Below are positions 52,130-62,566 of a stretch of 64,000 nucleotides of DNA, in pieces. The stretch lies in NCBI GenBank assembly GCA_018881555.1, contig JACAXG010000012.1:4426663-4490662 (forward strand), given 5' to 3'. The notes beneath the pieces were generated by a model, which was not told where the DNA came from, did not search any database, and saw only the letters and a list, made by a program, of their open reading frames with translations. Position numbers and translations under genes: made by a program. How positions within the stretch are numbered: the first letter of the stretch is position 1; every line of letters begins with the position of its first letter. This DNA comes from Amblyornis subalaris (Eukaryota > Chordata > Aves > Passeriformes > Ptilonorhynchidae).

Positions 52130-52335
52130 TCCATTGGGCGCATGGCTGTTCTCCCTTCCCAGCCTGCGGCCAAGGAGCCGGTGCCCTCCCTGCAGGCTGG
52201 AATCGGGTAGTGTGCCAGAGCCGGCCGGCCCTGCCGGCTCCGCCTATTCGCGGAATTCACTATTCGGAAATTCACTATTTCCCTGTGCGGGCACGGGAAG
52301 CGAGGAAGTGATGAAGTGCTTGGGGCTGCAAATCC
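52130..52335. promoter_or_regulatory. small GC-rich patch with inverted and direct repeats
   Basis: The patch contains the inverted repeat GAGCCGGC...GCCGGCTC (52218-52240, 8-bp arms, 7-nt loop). It is followed at once by a direct repeat, TATTCGCGGAATTCAC (52245-52260) and TATTCGGAAATTCAC (52261-52275). It lies about 0.7 kb before the exon-like splice signals at 52.97-53.19 kb, so it could be a promoter for a plus-strand transcript. This is inference only. Confidence 0.3.
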
Positions 52336-53101
52336 TGGCAGCAGCGCCCTCATGAAAGCCACACTCTGACTGGATGGAAGACCAAGAGCATAGGAGCCTC
52401 TAGACTGCTCTCCATTAGAGGGCATTCAACATTTGCACGAATCTGCAAAGTGATTTTTTTTTTTAAATGTCCAGTGACTTTTACAGAAAACGCACAATGA
52501 ATATTAAATAAAGGGCATTGCCTATTACTGCACTTCAGACGCTGTTATGTGGTGTGACTTTTTAAAAACTTTTTTTTAAAGGTCATACTGTTTATGCTGC
52601 ATAATATATAATACGATTGCACTGTAAATTAGAAACATGCTTTACAACCTGCTGCTGTGCTTCATGGAGGTGAACAAAATTTGAAATCACAGGTCTCCTC
52701 CTTGTGGGGAAACAGTTGTGGGAAATATTATATATCACAATAATGAGGGGCTTAATGGCCTAGTGATGAGCTATGGAGGCCTCTCTAGGACACCTCCTCC
52801 TGTCTGCTCTCTAGCCTCTAGAACATTTTTCCATTCTTGACACTGTTAAATTTGATTTTAATTTACTGTTACAGGAAGTTTAGGGTAAACTGTAGCATTA
52901 CCTAACCCACAGCCAGTTCCTTTAACTGCACATGATATGCTCAGCTCTGACATGTTTCTCTCCCAGCAGGTAAGAGTTGACTTTCTCTATGTTGAAATGG
53001 TTGCAGGCTTGTCCAGTTCCTATGTACATTAACTCTCTGGAAGGATTAATTATTCTATTCCTTTATTATAGCTTCAAAAACGCTGTTCTCTTTCTTTCCA
53101 G

Positions 53102-53193
53102 GTAAACCACAGCATAGAAACTGGATTCTGAGGGACATGCAGCCTGATTCCAAAATTCCCCCAGGACAGCTCTTCAGGGAGCCAGTATCAAAG
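53102..53193 (+). other. exon-like segment with strong splice sites (orphan)
   Basis: A long pyrimidine tract (TGTTCTCTTTCTTTCCAG) precedes 92 bases that end in TCAAAG|GTAAGC, a near-perfect donor. A strong donor CAG|GTAAGAGT at 52969/52970 upstream would give a 132-base intron between the two. One frame is open through all 30 codons (KPQHRNWILRDMQP...), but I do not recognise the peptide. Joining to the upstream sequence in that frame meets a TGA seven codons back. A spliced lncRNA running toward the 3' end of IFT70 is more likely than a protein gene. Confidence 0.35.
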
Positions 53194-53199
53194 GTAAGC

Positions 53200-54482
53200 A
53201 AATGAGTTAAAGCCACAGATTTTTGATTCTTATTTTAAAAACTTCAGCTCACACATTGCTTCAAAAGGGAGAATACACAAAACGGAGAGCAGCCATGGGG
53301 CACAAAACCAGACTGCATAAAAATACTGGAAGGCATTTTGGTGCCACTTCACTGTGGAACACATAGTACATTTGAAAAGGGATGGGAAGACTGTTGAGAA
53401 AATACACTGACTGATGCCAGGGTGATGGAAATGCCAAGTAAAGGAATTAGGCAGAGAAACAGGGTTTTGGAGAGGTGTTGAGAGATGCAGGAACAGTAAC
53501 ACAAGGAGGAAACTGAGCAGCAGATTTCTTCCACTGAAGGGTAGAAATTGAAAGCCTTGCATGAAATGGAAGTTGCATGGGCTTTTTTAAGAAAAAAGGA
53601 AAATAATATAATTTCACATTCATAGGGTTTCTTACCAGAGACTACTCTATTCTATTTGGATTAGAGAGGCTGCACATGGAGGACTGAATTACTGAGTAAG
53701 CACTTCCTACCAAGCAGGTTTGCAGGGCAACAGCAGCCACCCAGATGGTGTGGGCACTGGGACTTTGGGGGTCACAGATGCTGAGGGGCAGCACTGAGCA
53801 GTGTCTCTGAAGGTAGTTATGTCCAGTCATAACAAATTTTACTGCAAGGGTAGACCCAAACTGAGGTATCATTTTAATAGAGCCTTCTTGGAATATATTC
53901 CTGGTCCTTATATTAGTTATAGCATTTGCCAGAAAACTCGTGCATTATTAATGAGTTAGCAAAAGGAAATGTTTATGTTTGCAGAGCTGATTTTTTAATA
54001 TAAAGCAATTTCTTGTGTTTAAATGAACTATCGATGTGATCTGCAACGTATTAAGAATACCTTGGAAAAAGCAGAAGAAACATTTCATACATAGGCACAA
54101 ATTAGAGAATTAAAACAACTGTTTCTTCAAATTTTGTCCTAGAAGAGACAGATAACAATTTTTTTTTTCAAATGTCAACCAATGAAAAGAAACTTGATCA
54201 AAATTTCACAAGGATAAAGTATTGTCTTATGGATTAAAACTCTATGATATTTCTATAATGATGTTCCTGGTCAACACATCTTAAGCGTTATTTAACATGA
54301 CAGGTTACTCAGAATGCCCTTAAGTTATATGGTGCAGGTTAATTTCATGAAAATATTCTATTTTCTACTGAACATTGTTAAAATACAGCACAAAATCTTT
54401 AGAGATTTTTGTGACGGTTAGCATCACCTCACAAGCATAAGAAACGAACAAAGTTCTCATTTCTGCTGTATGGTAAGAACAT
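53200..54482 (-). other. TTC30B: probable IFT70 3' UTR and downstream sequence
   Basis: This is AT-rich sequence downstream of the IFT70 stop on the minus strand. A variant signal ATTAAA (plus-strand TTTAAT) is at 53873-53878, and the first canonical AATAAA (plus-strand TTTATT) is at 53062-53067, about 1.4 kb from the stop. The 3' end is therefore not fixed. No other gene is seen. Confidence 0.4.
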
Positions 54483-56483
54483 CTACTTAGCCCACCCAAT
54501 GATCTTATACATCAGCGCCCTCAAAAGCCTGGCTTCGTAGGTGACTGTGTTTTTCCCACTGTGCATCCTACTCTCTTCAAGGGGGTGCTCAATGACAGCT
54601 GGGATGTTTCTTCCATACTGTTCACATTGCTTCAGAAACTGCATGCACTCCTGAATCACACTGTCCCGCAGCATGATCATGTGCTTGGACATGTTCTCCA
54701 GCAAGGACAGGAAACACCGTTTGGCATAATACCACGTATCAGTGCTCAGTTTTTTGTTATACGGCTCCAGGCTTTTGATGATCCTTGAAATACCGAACTC
54801 ATAGTTTCCCTTCACACAGTAGAGGGTACCAATGACTAGATTGACAATGCAAAGATGGTAGGTATTTTTATCAGGATTATCATAGGACAGCTGCTCTTCT
54901 GCCTTCTCGATCTTCCTCATTAGTTCCTCTGCGTCTTCATTCTGGCTTGTCAGGATGTAGGAAACGCAGAGGTTTGCCAACACAATGGCACTGACGCTGA
55001 GAATGTTGTCGTAGTACTTTTTAACTATTGGCTCATAGAAGCTAATGGCCTCTTTATACTTGCCCTCTTGCATGAAGAGCACATGAGCCACATTGAGCTT
55101 CCACACCTCGTGTTCCTTGCAGAACTCCACCGATTTGTGGAAGATCTTTTCTACCATTATGTAGTTCTTCATGTCCCAGTAAATTTTTGCCTGAGCCATC
55201 AAGACAGGTACATACTTATCCAGAGTCTCATCATACTCATTAATTGCCTTTTTTAGAGCTTCATCATCCCAGTTTTGCCTAGCTTCCTGTACCTGCTTTG
55301 TGAGTTTTCTCAGCTGCTCAGTCATTGTCCCTGCTGAATCATCTAGCTTGTGGAAAGCCTCCTCAGGGGCAGTTTGACAAGTAATAATGGCATCCAAGAA
55401 GTTGTACAGATAAGGTGTGAGCAGTTTGTAGGTCAGATGGGCATTCTCTGCCAGCACATCAGCTGCCAGGTCATAGTATTGATGCTTGCAATAGAGGAGT
55501 AGCAAGTTACCAAAAGTTTCTGGTGGAAAGGGGTTCTGCAGGAGAAGAAACTGCAGTTTCCCAAACCCTTCAGTGGGCTGGTTGTCCATGTTCATTAGTG
55601 CTTGGTTGTGCAGTGTGACTGGATCCAGCTNTTCCTCGGCCCTTGGCGGCATATCCGTGAGTGCTTCCTGGGCCGCTCGCAGGTTGCGCAGCTGGTACTC
55701 AATGGCCGCCTTAAGGTTGAAGGCCTCCACCAGGGCCGTCTGGTGCAGGAGCAGCGTGTTGCCCACGCTGCGGACATCGATGCCCTCGGTGGTCATGCCC
55801 ACGCTGAGCTCCGGGTGCTGGTGGATGCCGTGCTTGATGATATCGGAGATGTACTTGAGGGCAGCAGGGTACTGCTTGGCCGCGTACGAGCACAGGGCCA
55901 TGTTGTAGGACAGCTCCGGGCAGTACCCCAACACCTGCATGGCGCTGGCGAACTTGCTGCTGGCCTCTTCGTGCCGGCCCTGTCGGTACAGCAGGCAGCC
56001 CAGATTAACCTCGGCATCGGCCCGCTCCGAAGGGTCCTCGGCAGCTCCGGGGCCGCCATCAGCAGCGGCGGCGAGCTCCTCTTCCACCAGGCTCTGGGCC
56101 GCCGGGAGGTCGCCCTGGGCATAGTGGACAGCGGCCTGGAGGCGCAGGGCTCGGCGGTGGAAGGCGGGGACGTCCAGCAGCGGGCTGGCGGCGCGCAGGG
56201 CCTCGGCGAACAGCCCGGCCTTGTAGAGGGCCTGCGCATGGCAGAGCCGGTACGGGAGCAGCTGCGGGTGCAGCGCCACCAGCTGCTCATAGCACTCGGC
56301 CGCCGCCGCGAACTCCTGCAGCTGGTAGTGGCAGTAGCCCAGCAGCGAGAGGCAGCCCCGGGAGCGGCAGCTCTTCTGCAGCCCGCGGCTCAGCAGCGAC
56401 ACCGCCTCCGCGTAGCGCCCGCCGCCGATGAGCCCGTACACCACGGCCGTGTGCTGCCCATCGGGCACCGGCGCGGCCTCCAT
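54483..56483 (-). CDS. TTC30B: IFT70 (TTC30A/B), intraflagellar transport TPR protein, complete and intronless
   Basis: IFT70 is a subunit of the IFT-B core that carries cargo to the tip of the cilium and binds IFT52 and other IFT-B subunits. In vertebrates it has also been tied to tubulin polyglutamylation. The frame gives 666 residues, against 665 as I recall for the human protein. TPR-like helical pairs are clear at about residues 10-85 (YAEAVSLL, LGYCHYQLQEFAAAAECYEQ) and 150-220 (NLGCLLYRQGRHEEASSKFA), and again in the second half (KIYWDMKNYIMVEKIFHKSV). Family blocks include ELSVGMTTEGIDVRSVGNTL and NPFPPETFGNLLLLYCK. The start at 56483 is chosen because homology begins at MEAAPVPDG and its context is GCCATGG. 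The frame stays open a further 107 codons upstream, but that part is CpG-rich and non-homologous. The stop is TAG. Codon 285 has an ambiguous base. I cannot tell the A from the B name, as only one copy exists here. Confidence 0.96.
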   Translation of the reverse strand: MEAAPVPDGQHTAVVYGLIGGGRYAEAVSLLSRGLQKSCRSRGCLSLLGYCHYQLQEFAAAAECYEQLVALHPQLLPYRLCHAQALYKAGLFAEALRAASPLLDVPAFHRRALRLQAAVHYAQGDLPAAQSLVEEELAAAADGGPGAAEDPSERADAEVNLGCLLYRQGRHEEASSKFASAMQVLGYCPELSYNMALCSYAAKQYPAALKYISDIIKHGIHQHPELSVGMTTEGIDVRSVGNTLLLHQTALVEAFNLKAAIEYQLRNLRAAQEALTDMPPRAEEXLDPVTLHNQALMNMDNQPTEGFGKLQFLLLQNPFPPETFGNLLLLYCKHQYYDLAADVLAENAHLTYKLLTPYLYNFLDAIITCQTAPEEAFHKLDDSAGTMTEQLRKLTKQVQEARQNWDDEALKKAINEYDETLDKYVPVLMAQAKIYWDMKNYIMVEKIFHKSVEFCKEHEVWKLNVAHVLFMQEGKYKEAISFYEPIVKKYYDNILSVSAIVLANLCVSYILTSQNEDAEELMRKIEKAEEQLSYDNPDKNTYHLCIVNLVIGTLYCVKGNYEFGISRIIKSLEPYNKKLSTDTWYYAKRCFLSLLENMSKHMIMLRDSVIQECMQFLKQCEQYGRNIPAVIEHPLEESRMHSGKNTVTYEARLLRALMYKIIGWAK

Positions 56484-56790
56484 GGCCGGCAGAGGCACGG
56501 CCGCGGCGCGGCAGGAAGCGGGGCCCTCGCTGCCATGGAAACAGCGCCGTCGGGGCGGAAGCGCTGCCGTGCGGGCGGGCGTTGCCCCGGAAGGGCGGTG
56601 CGAGGCGGCGGTGTGGGGGCGGCCGAGGCTGCGGTTGGAGCCGCGCGTGCGGCGGGGGATGGCAGCGGCCGCTCCGCCGCAAATGGGAGGGTGCTGGGAG
56701 AGGATCCGTGTCCTTTGCGTTTGCCCGCCCTCCTCCGTTCCCGTCTCTGCGCCCATCTCCCGAGCACTGACGGCGTGTTCAGTGCCGATT
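55640..56790. promoter_or_regulatory. TTC30B: CpG island covering the IFT70 promoter and first half of its CDS
   Basis: GC and CpG content rise abruptly near 55.64 kb inside the coding region and stay high to about 56.79 kb, beyond the start codon. The part of the gene downstream of 55.6 kb is much more AT-rich. The island marks a TATA-less housekeeping-type promoter reading leftwards. Confidence 0.8.
56529..56542 (-). promoter_or_regulatory. TTC30B: RFX-type X-box in the IFT70 promoter
   Basis: GCTGCC-AT-GGAAAC on the plus strand fits the X-box pattern RYYNYY-N(1-3)-RRNRAC bound by RFX factors, which drive ciliary genes. It lies 46 bases before the start codon, the short distance typical of X-boxes in IFT genes. 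A second partial match, GTTGCC-CC-GGAAGG, is at 56581-56594. Family knowledge (IFT genes are RFX and FOXJ1 targets) supports function, but binding is inferred. Confidence 0.6.
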
Positions 56791-56839
56791 CTGGACTGGC
56801 TCAAAGAACTGGAGCTTCCTGAAATCGCTGCCTAGGCCA

Positions 56840-59800
56840 GAATGTTTTCCTCATTTTGGGATCTCGTGCAGCTGGAAGGAATAAAGAGTGAAAATCAGCT
56901 CCTGTATTTCTAATGTTGTGTAATAGTTCCCTTAAGCAGTAAGTGGTGTAAAAGCAGGCCCTAAGCTAAACACGTAGCCCAGGGCAGGAAGGATTTAACT
57001 GCTGTCTCGGGCTTTGTCAACATCAAACATCCCCCTTTACAGCCTTTCAAGATCCAAAGTTGGTTATGGCTGGTGGAGGGCAGGCAGTGTGTTTGTACCT
57101 TGGCACAATCTGCAAGCTTTTCTGCAGCTTTAGAAAGTAGAAAATTTACTTCCAGCTCTCTTGTTTAAACAGTGTAGCTGTGCTTTGGAAGGTCTTTTTT
57201 CTCCCCATGGTATTCCTACTGAATAGTGATACTCCAGAGCACAGACTGTGTAATTTCTGTACATGTGAATAGCTCCGTTAGTCACCAGCCAGATGTGGTT
57301 TCTGGTCGTTCCAGACTAATGCCAAGTATATCCAGTGAAGAAGTTTGGTTTGCTTCCAGGAATGAGTACTGTAAGGTCATGTTTCAAAAATCGTATCTGG
57401 GCAACTGAGTCTCGTGTTTTCAGGATCATCTACTTGTGTGATTCAGTAAACAAGAGATACAGCTCTGATCCCAACAAGGTAGTTTCCAAGAAAAAAAATA
57501 AGAAAATCACAGTAAGCCATTAAAATTATTTATTTTTTTAAAGACCAATAAAACCAAGTTGCTAATTTCAAAAACATGCTTTAAGAGCTAAACCAGCATA
57601 GTTTGATCTACTAAAGCAAAACAATAAGTGTAATGATTTTAAAATGCAAAAAAAGGGAAAAGGATGCAAAGTCTTTTAAGTTACTCATTTTGTCNGTATC
57701 TGGGGTTCACTTGCATTAGAACACACATGGTATTTCTGTGCATGTGTCAGTTGTTTCCCACAAGCAAAGGTTCAGGGCTTATAATGGTATTCCCCACACG
57801 ACTGTAAGATGCAGTGGCCAACATGCTTATAAATTAGTAATTAAATACAAAGTAATCCAAGAAAGAAAAGGTAACAAGCAATATACAGGATGTATTCCAA
57901 TACTGGCACATTCCAGTGACAGAAATCTCTGGGGCATCTCAATTAAGCAGATTATACCTTCCACTTCATTGCTATGTTAGAAACCATTCACATGATTTTA
58001 CTCTTTGAAAAATCTTCCATTCTTTTGACAAAGCCAGTAAAAAAACCTTCTTCTACGTTCTCTTGCCCATAACACTCTAAGCATTGAAGTGTCTGTTAAT
58101 GTTTTACATAACTTTGAAATAAACCTGTTTTAAAATTTCACTCAATTCATAAATGACCTATCAGGAACTAAAATCGTTTTAGTTTTATTAAGGGAAGAGA
58201 AGTATTTGGCCTGTAGACTGAAACACCTCTGTTTTTCCACTAGGATTAATTAATCTAAATATTACAAATGATGTTAGGCACTGCTGGTTGCAGTTTTCAA
58301 AAATAATTTGTGAGTACTAGTATTGGCTTTGTTGGTATCTACAGGCACAGTATGAGATTGCGGTGCACTCTAAGAAGGAGCAATTAGCAAGGTCACCAGA
58401 CCAGAAAAATGCAGCTGCTGTACCAAGGACACCATCTGAAGAAATACCTGAGCTAAAATGAAATATACTTGCCTATGCTGTGGTTACAAAACATACAATT
58501 GACCTTCTTGGCAAGACCCCTGGCCCTGTAAATAGTAGGAGTTGGCCGTGACAGAACTGCGTGGAGAGTTCTGTGTCCACCTGCCACATGAGGCATCCAG
58601 TTTAAACCTCTGTGAGCTGCTGCCCGACCTTGTGCGAGTCTGCTTTGGAGCAGGAGCAAAACTGTGTCCTGACAAAAGCAGATGTCTGCATCTCCATCAC
58701 ATTATGAAGCTGTTCTTGTTTCTCTGTAGGTCCCAGGCTGGGAGGGAATTGTCTGATTTTACTACTCGAACTATGGCCAAAGATGCCTTTTGGACATCTT
58801 GTTCTTGGGAAGTTCTGTCTGAACCACAGGAGAGCCTCTACCCCAGGTGCTCCTTGCCTTGACAGTGTTTGGTTTTCTGGTGGGGGCACAGTGTCGTGTT
58901 GCAGGGGAGCACTTTAGTCCAGGGACGTGCACATATGAGACTTGAGCTCTTCCCCCAAAGCCTGTCTGCTCCATGATCCCCTCCCAGGAGTGAAGCAGAA
59001 ATTGGGGCTGCACCCAGTGGGCATCCTTGTTTCCTTGCTGAGCACATGAAAGGGGCTTTGGCAGAAGGGCAGGAGACAAGCCCACCCTTGTTACTCCCCA
59101 CCAGCTGGTGGGGAAGATGCATCTGCAGTTCCAAAGCCTGCTCAAAATCAAGCAGGATTTGAATGTCAAGATTCTTCCTGATTATCCTTTGCATTTCTAG
59201 AACATTTATGGTGGGGTTTTTCTAATTATTGTTTTATTTTTCTTTTTTTTTTTGTGAGGAAAAGTTGATTTTGGTAAGTGGTGTCACAGGTGGGAGTCCT
59301 GAGTGAAATTACTGTTTGGCCTGAACTACCTTTGAGGATGGGGATGAAGACCCAGATCTTCTCCTGAGCATTTTCTGGTGACAGAAGGAGGGCTGATGCC
59401 TGGCTCTTGTGAGACCTTAAGGCCGGTAACTCATGGGCCTAGAAACCTGACCAAATTCAGGCTGCACTTAGTACGAGTCAGTAGGACACCTCGAAAAAAG
59501 GCATTGCCATTGAAACAACTCGAAGCACCTCTGGGTGTCCTGTGGACAATCCACGTGCCCATCAGATTTTAGCACTGGAATTGTAAATGCTAGAGGCCTC
59601 ATTCAAGGCCAGATTTCCACTAACAGCTGGGGCATATAAATGGTGACTTTGTTGGTGATGTGTTGGGCATCTCCAGGCAAAGGCCAAGCAGCAATGTACC
59701 AGCAGTGTCCTTGGTAACCATTGGCTTCTCCACATGCTCTCTTAATTTGTCCTCACCTCTTGTGGACCTGTGTTTTATATGCATTCCAAGAATTAGGCTG

Positions 59801-61700
59801 ATTTCAATGGGTTTTTTAATCTCTCCTTATTCAGCAGGCAGGGAAGCAAGTAAAAGATGGAGAATGAGATTGAATAACCTACACAGTCANATTTCCTGTG
59901 CACATCTTGGAGAGTTTGGCAAAACTGACTGAAATACTGGGAAATAGTTTTCGTATCAGAAATAATGAAAAGCAGATACAATTTCTGATAATCAAGTTTA
60001 TAAGCAGTAGCTAAAATGTGTTTTCCACAATCTTAAAATACAATAGATTTGAAATATGTCCACAACAAATCTTTTTTCACAAAATTTTTTTTGCTGTTTC
60101 CTAAACTAAGTCTTAAGAAAAGAATATAAGATTTTTGTTTGTTTAGTTGCTTGGGTTTTTTTAAGATTGAGCTATATGACTTTCAGAGACCAGATGCTGT
60201 TCTGAGATGCACTGCTAGGCCCCCCAGTTTCAGTAGGGTTGCTTCGTTTTGCCTGAGAACAATTTGATAAGATCGAGCTGTGTGCTCTCATTTTCTTCCT
60301 TGTGATGGAGGAACAGAACCATAACATTAGTCAGCAGTTTCTGAATTTTGACCCACAATGGCAAAGATCCCAAAAGACAGGAGAAATAGATGGAGGCAAT
60401 TACAAACAGTCACTTGATTGATGGTTGACATTGTTAGGGCTTCAGCTGTGTGTCAGGCTGCGGTGGTGCCGAATCCCCATCCCTGCCAGTGGGTGTTGCC
60501 ATGGGCAACAGTGCACTGAAGCCAATGAAAAGGAGAGGAAATGAGGGAAGACTCAACCTTCNGGGAGGCTGTAGAGTATGCATTATAAATTATGTTATAC
60601 TTAGCAATATGCAATATCAAAATTCAGGAAAGCTGTGTGTACCTGCTGGCAGTACTGTCGGTTCCTAGTATCTGTTTTTCCCATAAAGTATGTGTTGTAG
60701 GTTTGTATGGCTTGCTGCTTACTATGCTGTGTCTGGCTTTATTCAGAGAAGAAAGAAGTGGTAAAAGAACAGCAGAAACGTTTCCATTTGGCTCGTGTAC
60801 TCACTGCTGTGCAGTTTGCATTTCTGCTCCTTCCCTGCTTCTTTCTGCTAGAGAGTGATGTGGTTCGGTTGCGCACTACCAGATTGGCTCGCAATGCGGC
60901 TGAATTTCTAGCTATTGTCCTACACACGATTAGAAGCACAGAGCGTTTTTGTTTTCTTGTCTTTCTTTTAAAGAAGCAATCAGCAGATTTGTTGTTTCTG
61001 TTTGATTGTCAGACAGATGTAGTCAGCTTTTCTAAGGCTCTAATGACTCCGTTTCCTTAGAAAGGAGAAAAGCTCTTTTAGCATCTGGTCAGCTGGGCCA
61101 GGTTCTGATTTCCATTAAGTTGGTGCCAGTTCAAGGTAATTCCACTGAAGTAAATAGAGTTTGGCACAGGTGTAAAACTAAGCTGAATTCAGCTTTAATT
61201 TCTGCTGCCAGACAGCCCTATATTTAGAATCCCATTTTTCATGGAGTACAAAGGCTTTTTTTTTTCCCCTATGAATGGGCACTTGTAAGCACTGCAACAT
61301 TACTCCTCTCGTGTCAGGTCATGCAGCAGAGAAACTACCCTCAAATCATAGATCATAGGTTTGCTATACTAGTGATCTTGGCACTAATGGAAGGACACCA
61401 ACTTTCAGGTAACACTAGGGTCATCACACAGAGATGTGTGGTTTTGTGACCTATCATGTTTAATTAGATTTTTAGGGACACCTTTACCACAGATGTCGAC
61501 ATGCGAGCCTTGACTAGTGCTAGCTGTAATTATAGCATCTGAAATTGTACTGAAAGAACTGCAAGAGAGTAAGAGGTAGTCAGTCCAGTGTGATGATATT
61601 CTTTGTCTCCATCATTTCGAAATATTAATTTCAACTGGAAATTATACTAGAAGGGTTTATCCATGGTCTACTTTTCAATGCAATATAAACCTGAAGCACA
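56840..61700. other. interval between IFT70 and PDE11A, no gene seen
   Basis: No second TTC30 copy, coding exon or RNA gene is present. The right part may be PDE11A 3' UTR. One decayed short interspersed repeat lies at about 61091-61185. Confidence 0.6.
61091..61185. repeat. decayed short interspersed repeat (MITE/SINE-like), copy 4
   Basis: This is the best preserved copy. It reads CTGGGCCAGGTTCTGATTTC, then TTGGTGCCAGTTCAAG, GTAATTCCACTGAAGTAAAT, and GGCACAGGTGTAAAACTAAG. The order matches the old palindromic GGGCCAGATTCTG...CTCCATTGAAGTCAATGGAG...GGTGTAAAAC elements of reptiles and birds. Only one end is fully recognisable. Confidence 0.55.
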
Positions 61701-61718
61701 AAACAACAGATTTCCTTT

Positions 61719-62566
61719 TTTATTTGTATTCTATTTTCATAAAAGCCCATTAATCTTTTCCTTAGGGGACACTATGATTTAAAAAAAAAATGAGTTAAAA
61801 GAGCATTTTTTAAAAGGGAAAAAAACCACTCTAAAATTACCATGCAATATTTTGCCTTTATGCAAACTTCCTCTTGCTGAGAAATTTGCTGCACTGTTAA
61901 TATGAATTTCTCAGGGAAGAAGGGACAGCTTAGGGTTTTTAAAGATAATAAAGTTTGTTTTTAAATGTAGCAAAGGTAGGCAACTCTAAAGGCCCTGATC
62001 AATCCCTAAGAAGCTTTGTTGTAAAAAAATACTTCTTCAGAATACAAAGCAGGCTTTTCAGAACATTCCGGCATAAAAGAGGAGGGAGAGTAAGAGAGGA
62101 ACATCACAAAAGCAGGCATAATTGATTCATAACGTGTACTGAAGAGATGCAAAACAACAATGTAATTACACTCTATTCTGTTTTCTGCAGCTCCTTGCAA
62201 AAGAATTGGCCAGCTTGCATCCCAGTCCTGCTCTGTATTATTAATTTTATTAAGCTGTGAGTTCTTATATTTCAGTCTGTTGTCAGCTTTACAGATTTTT
62301 ACAGCAGCAGTTGAAATGTAGTGGAGCTGAATGAACACTTCTTCTGTTCAGTCTTCTGTGTCGCTCCAGACACTGGTGCAATCCCACTGCAGGCCTTCTG
62401 TTCAGTCGCACTAAGCCTTTCAGGAAAAGCAAACTACGCTGCCATCAAGATAATATCCAATCAATTAAGCATGTCTGTGAAAGCATTTCTTAAAAAATGG
62501 TGGGTCTAAGCTTATGAAAACCTTTCAGACAGCTCTTATTGTAAAGTGACACTGATATTTGCAGGC
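61719..62566 (-). other. PDE11A: PDE11A 3' UTR (probable minimum extent)
   Basis: Downstream of the PDE11A stop on the minus strand, canonical AATAAA signals (plus-strand TTTATT) occur at 62246-62251 and 61719-61724. The extent is inferred, and the UTR could run further left. Confidence 0.45.

Noticed and set aside
56484..56804. Upstream 107-codon in-frame extension of the IFT70 frame beginning at 56804
   Set aside because: Homology to IFT70 begins at the Met at 56483, which has a good GCCATGG context and gives the normal family length. The extension is open only because CpG-rich DNA has few stop codons, and it overlaps the X-box and promoter.
55602..56822. 406-codon open frame on the plus strand opposite IFT70
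   Set aside because: It is the reverse-complement shadow of the GC-rich half of the IFT70 coding sequence and has no domain of its own.
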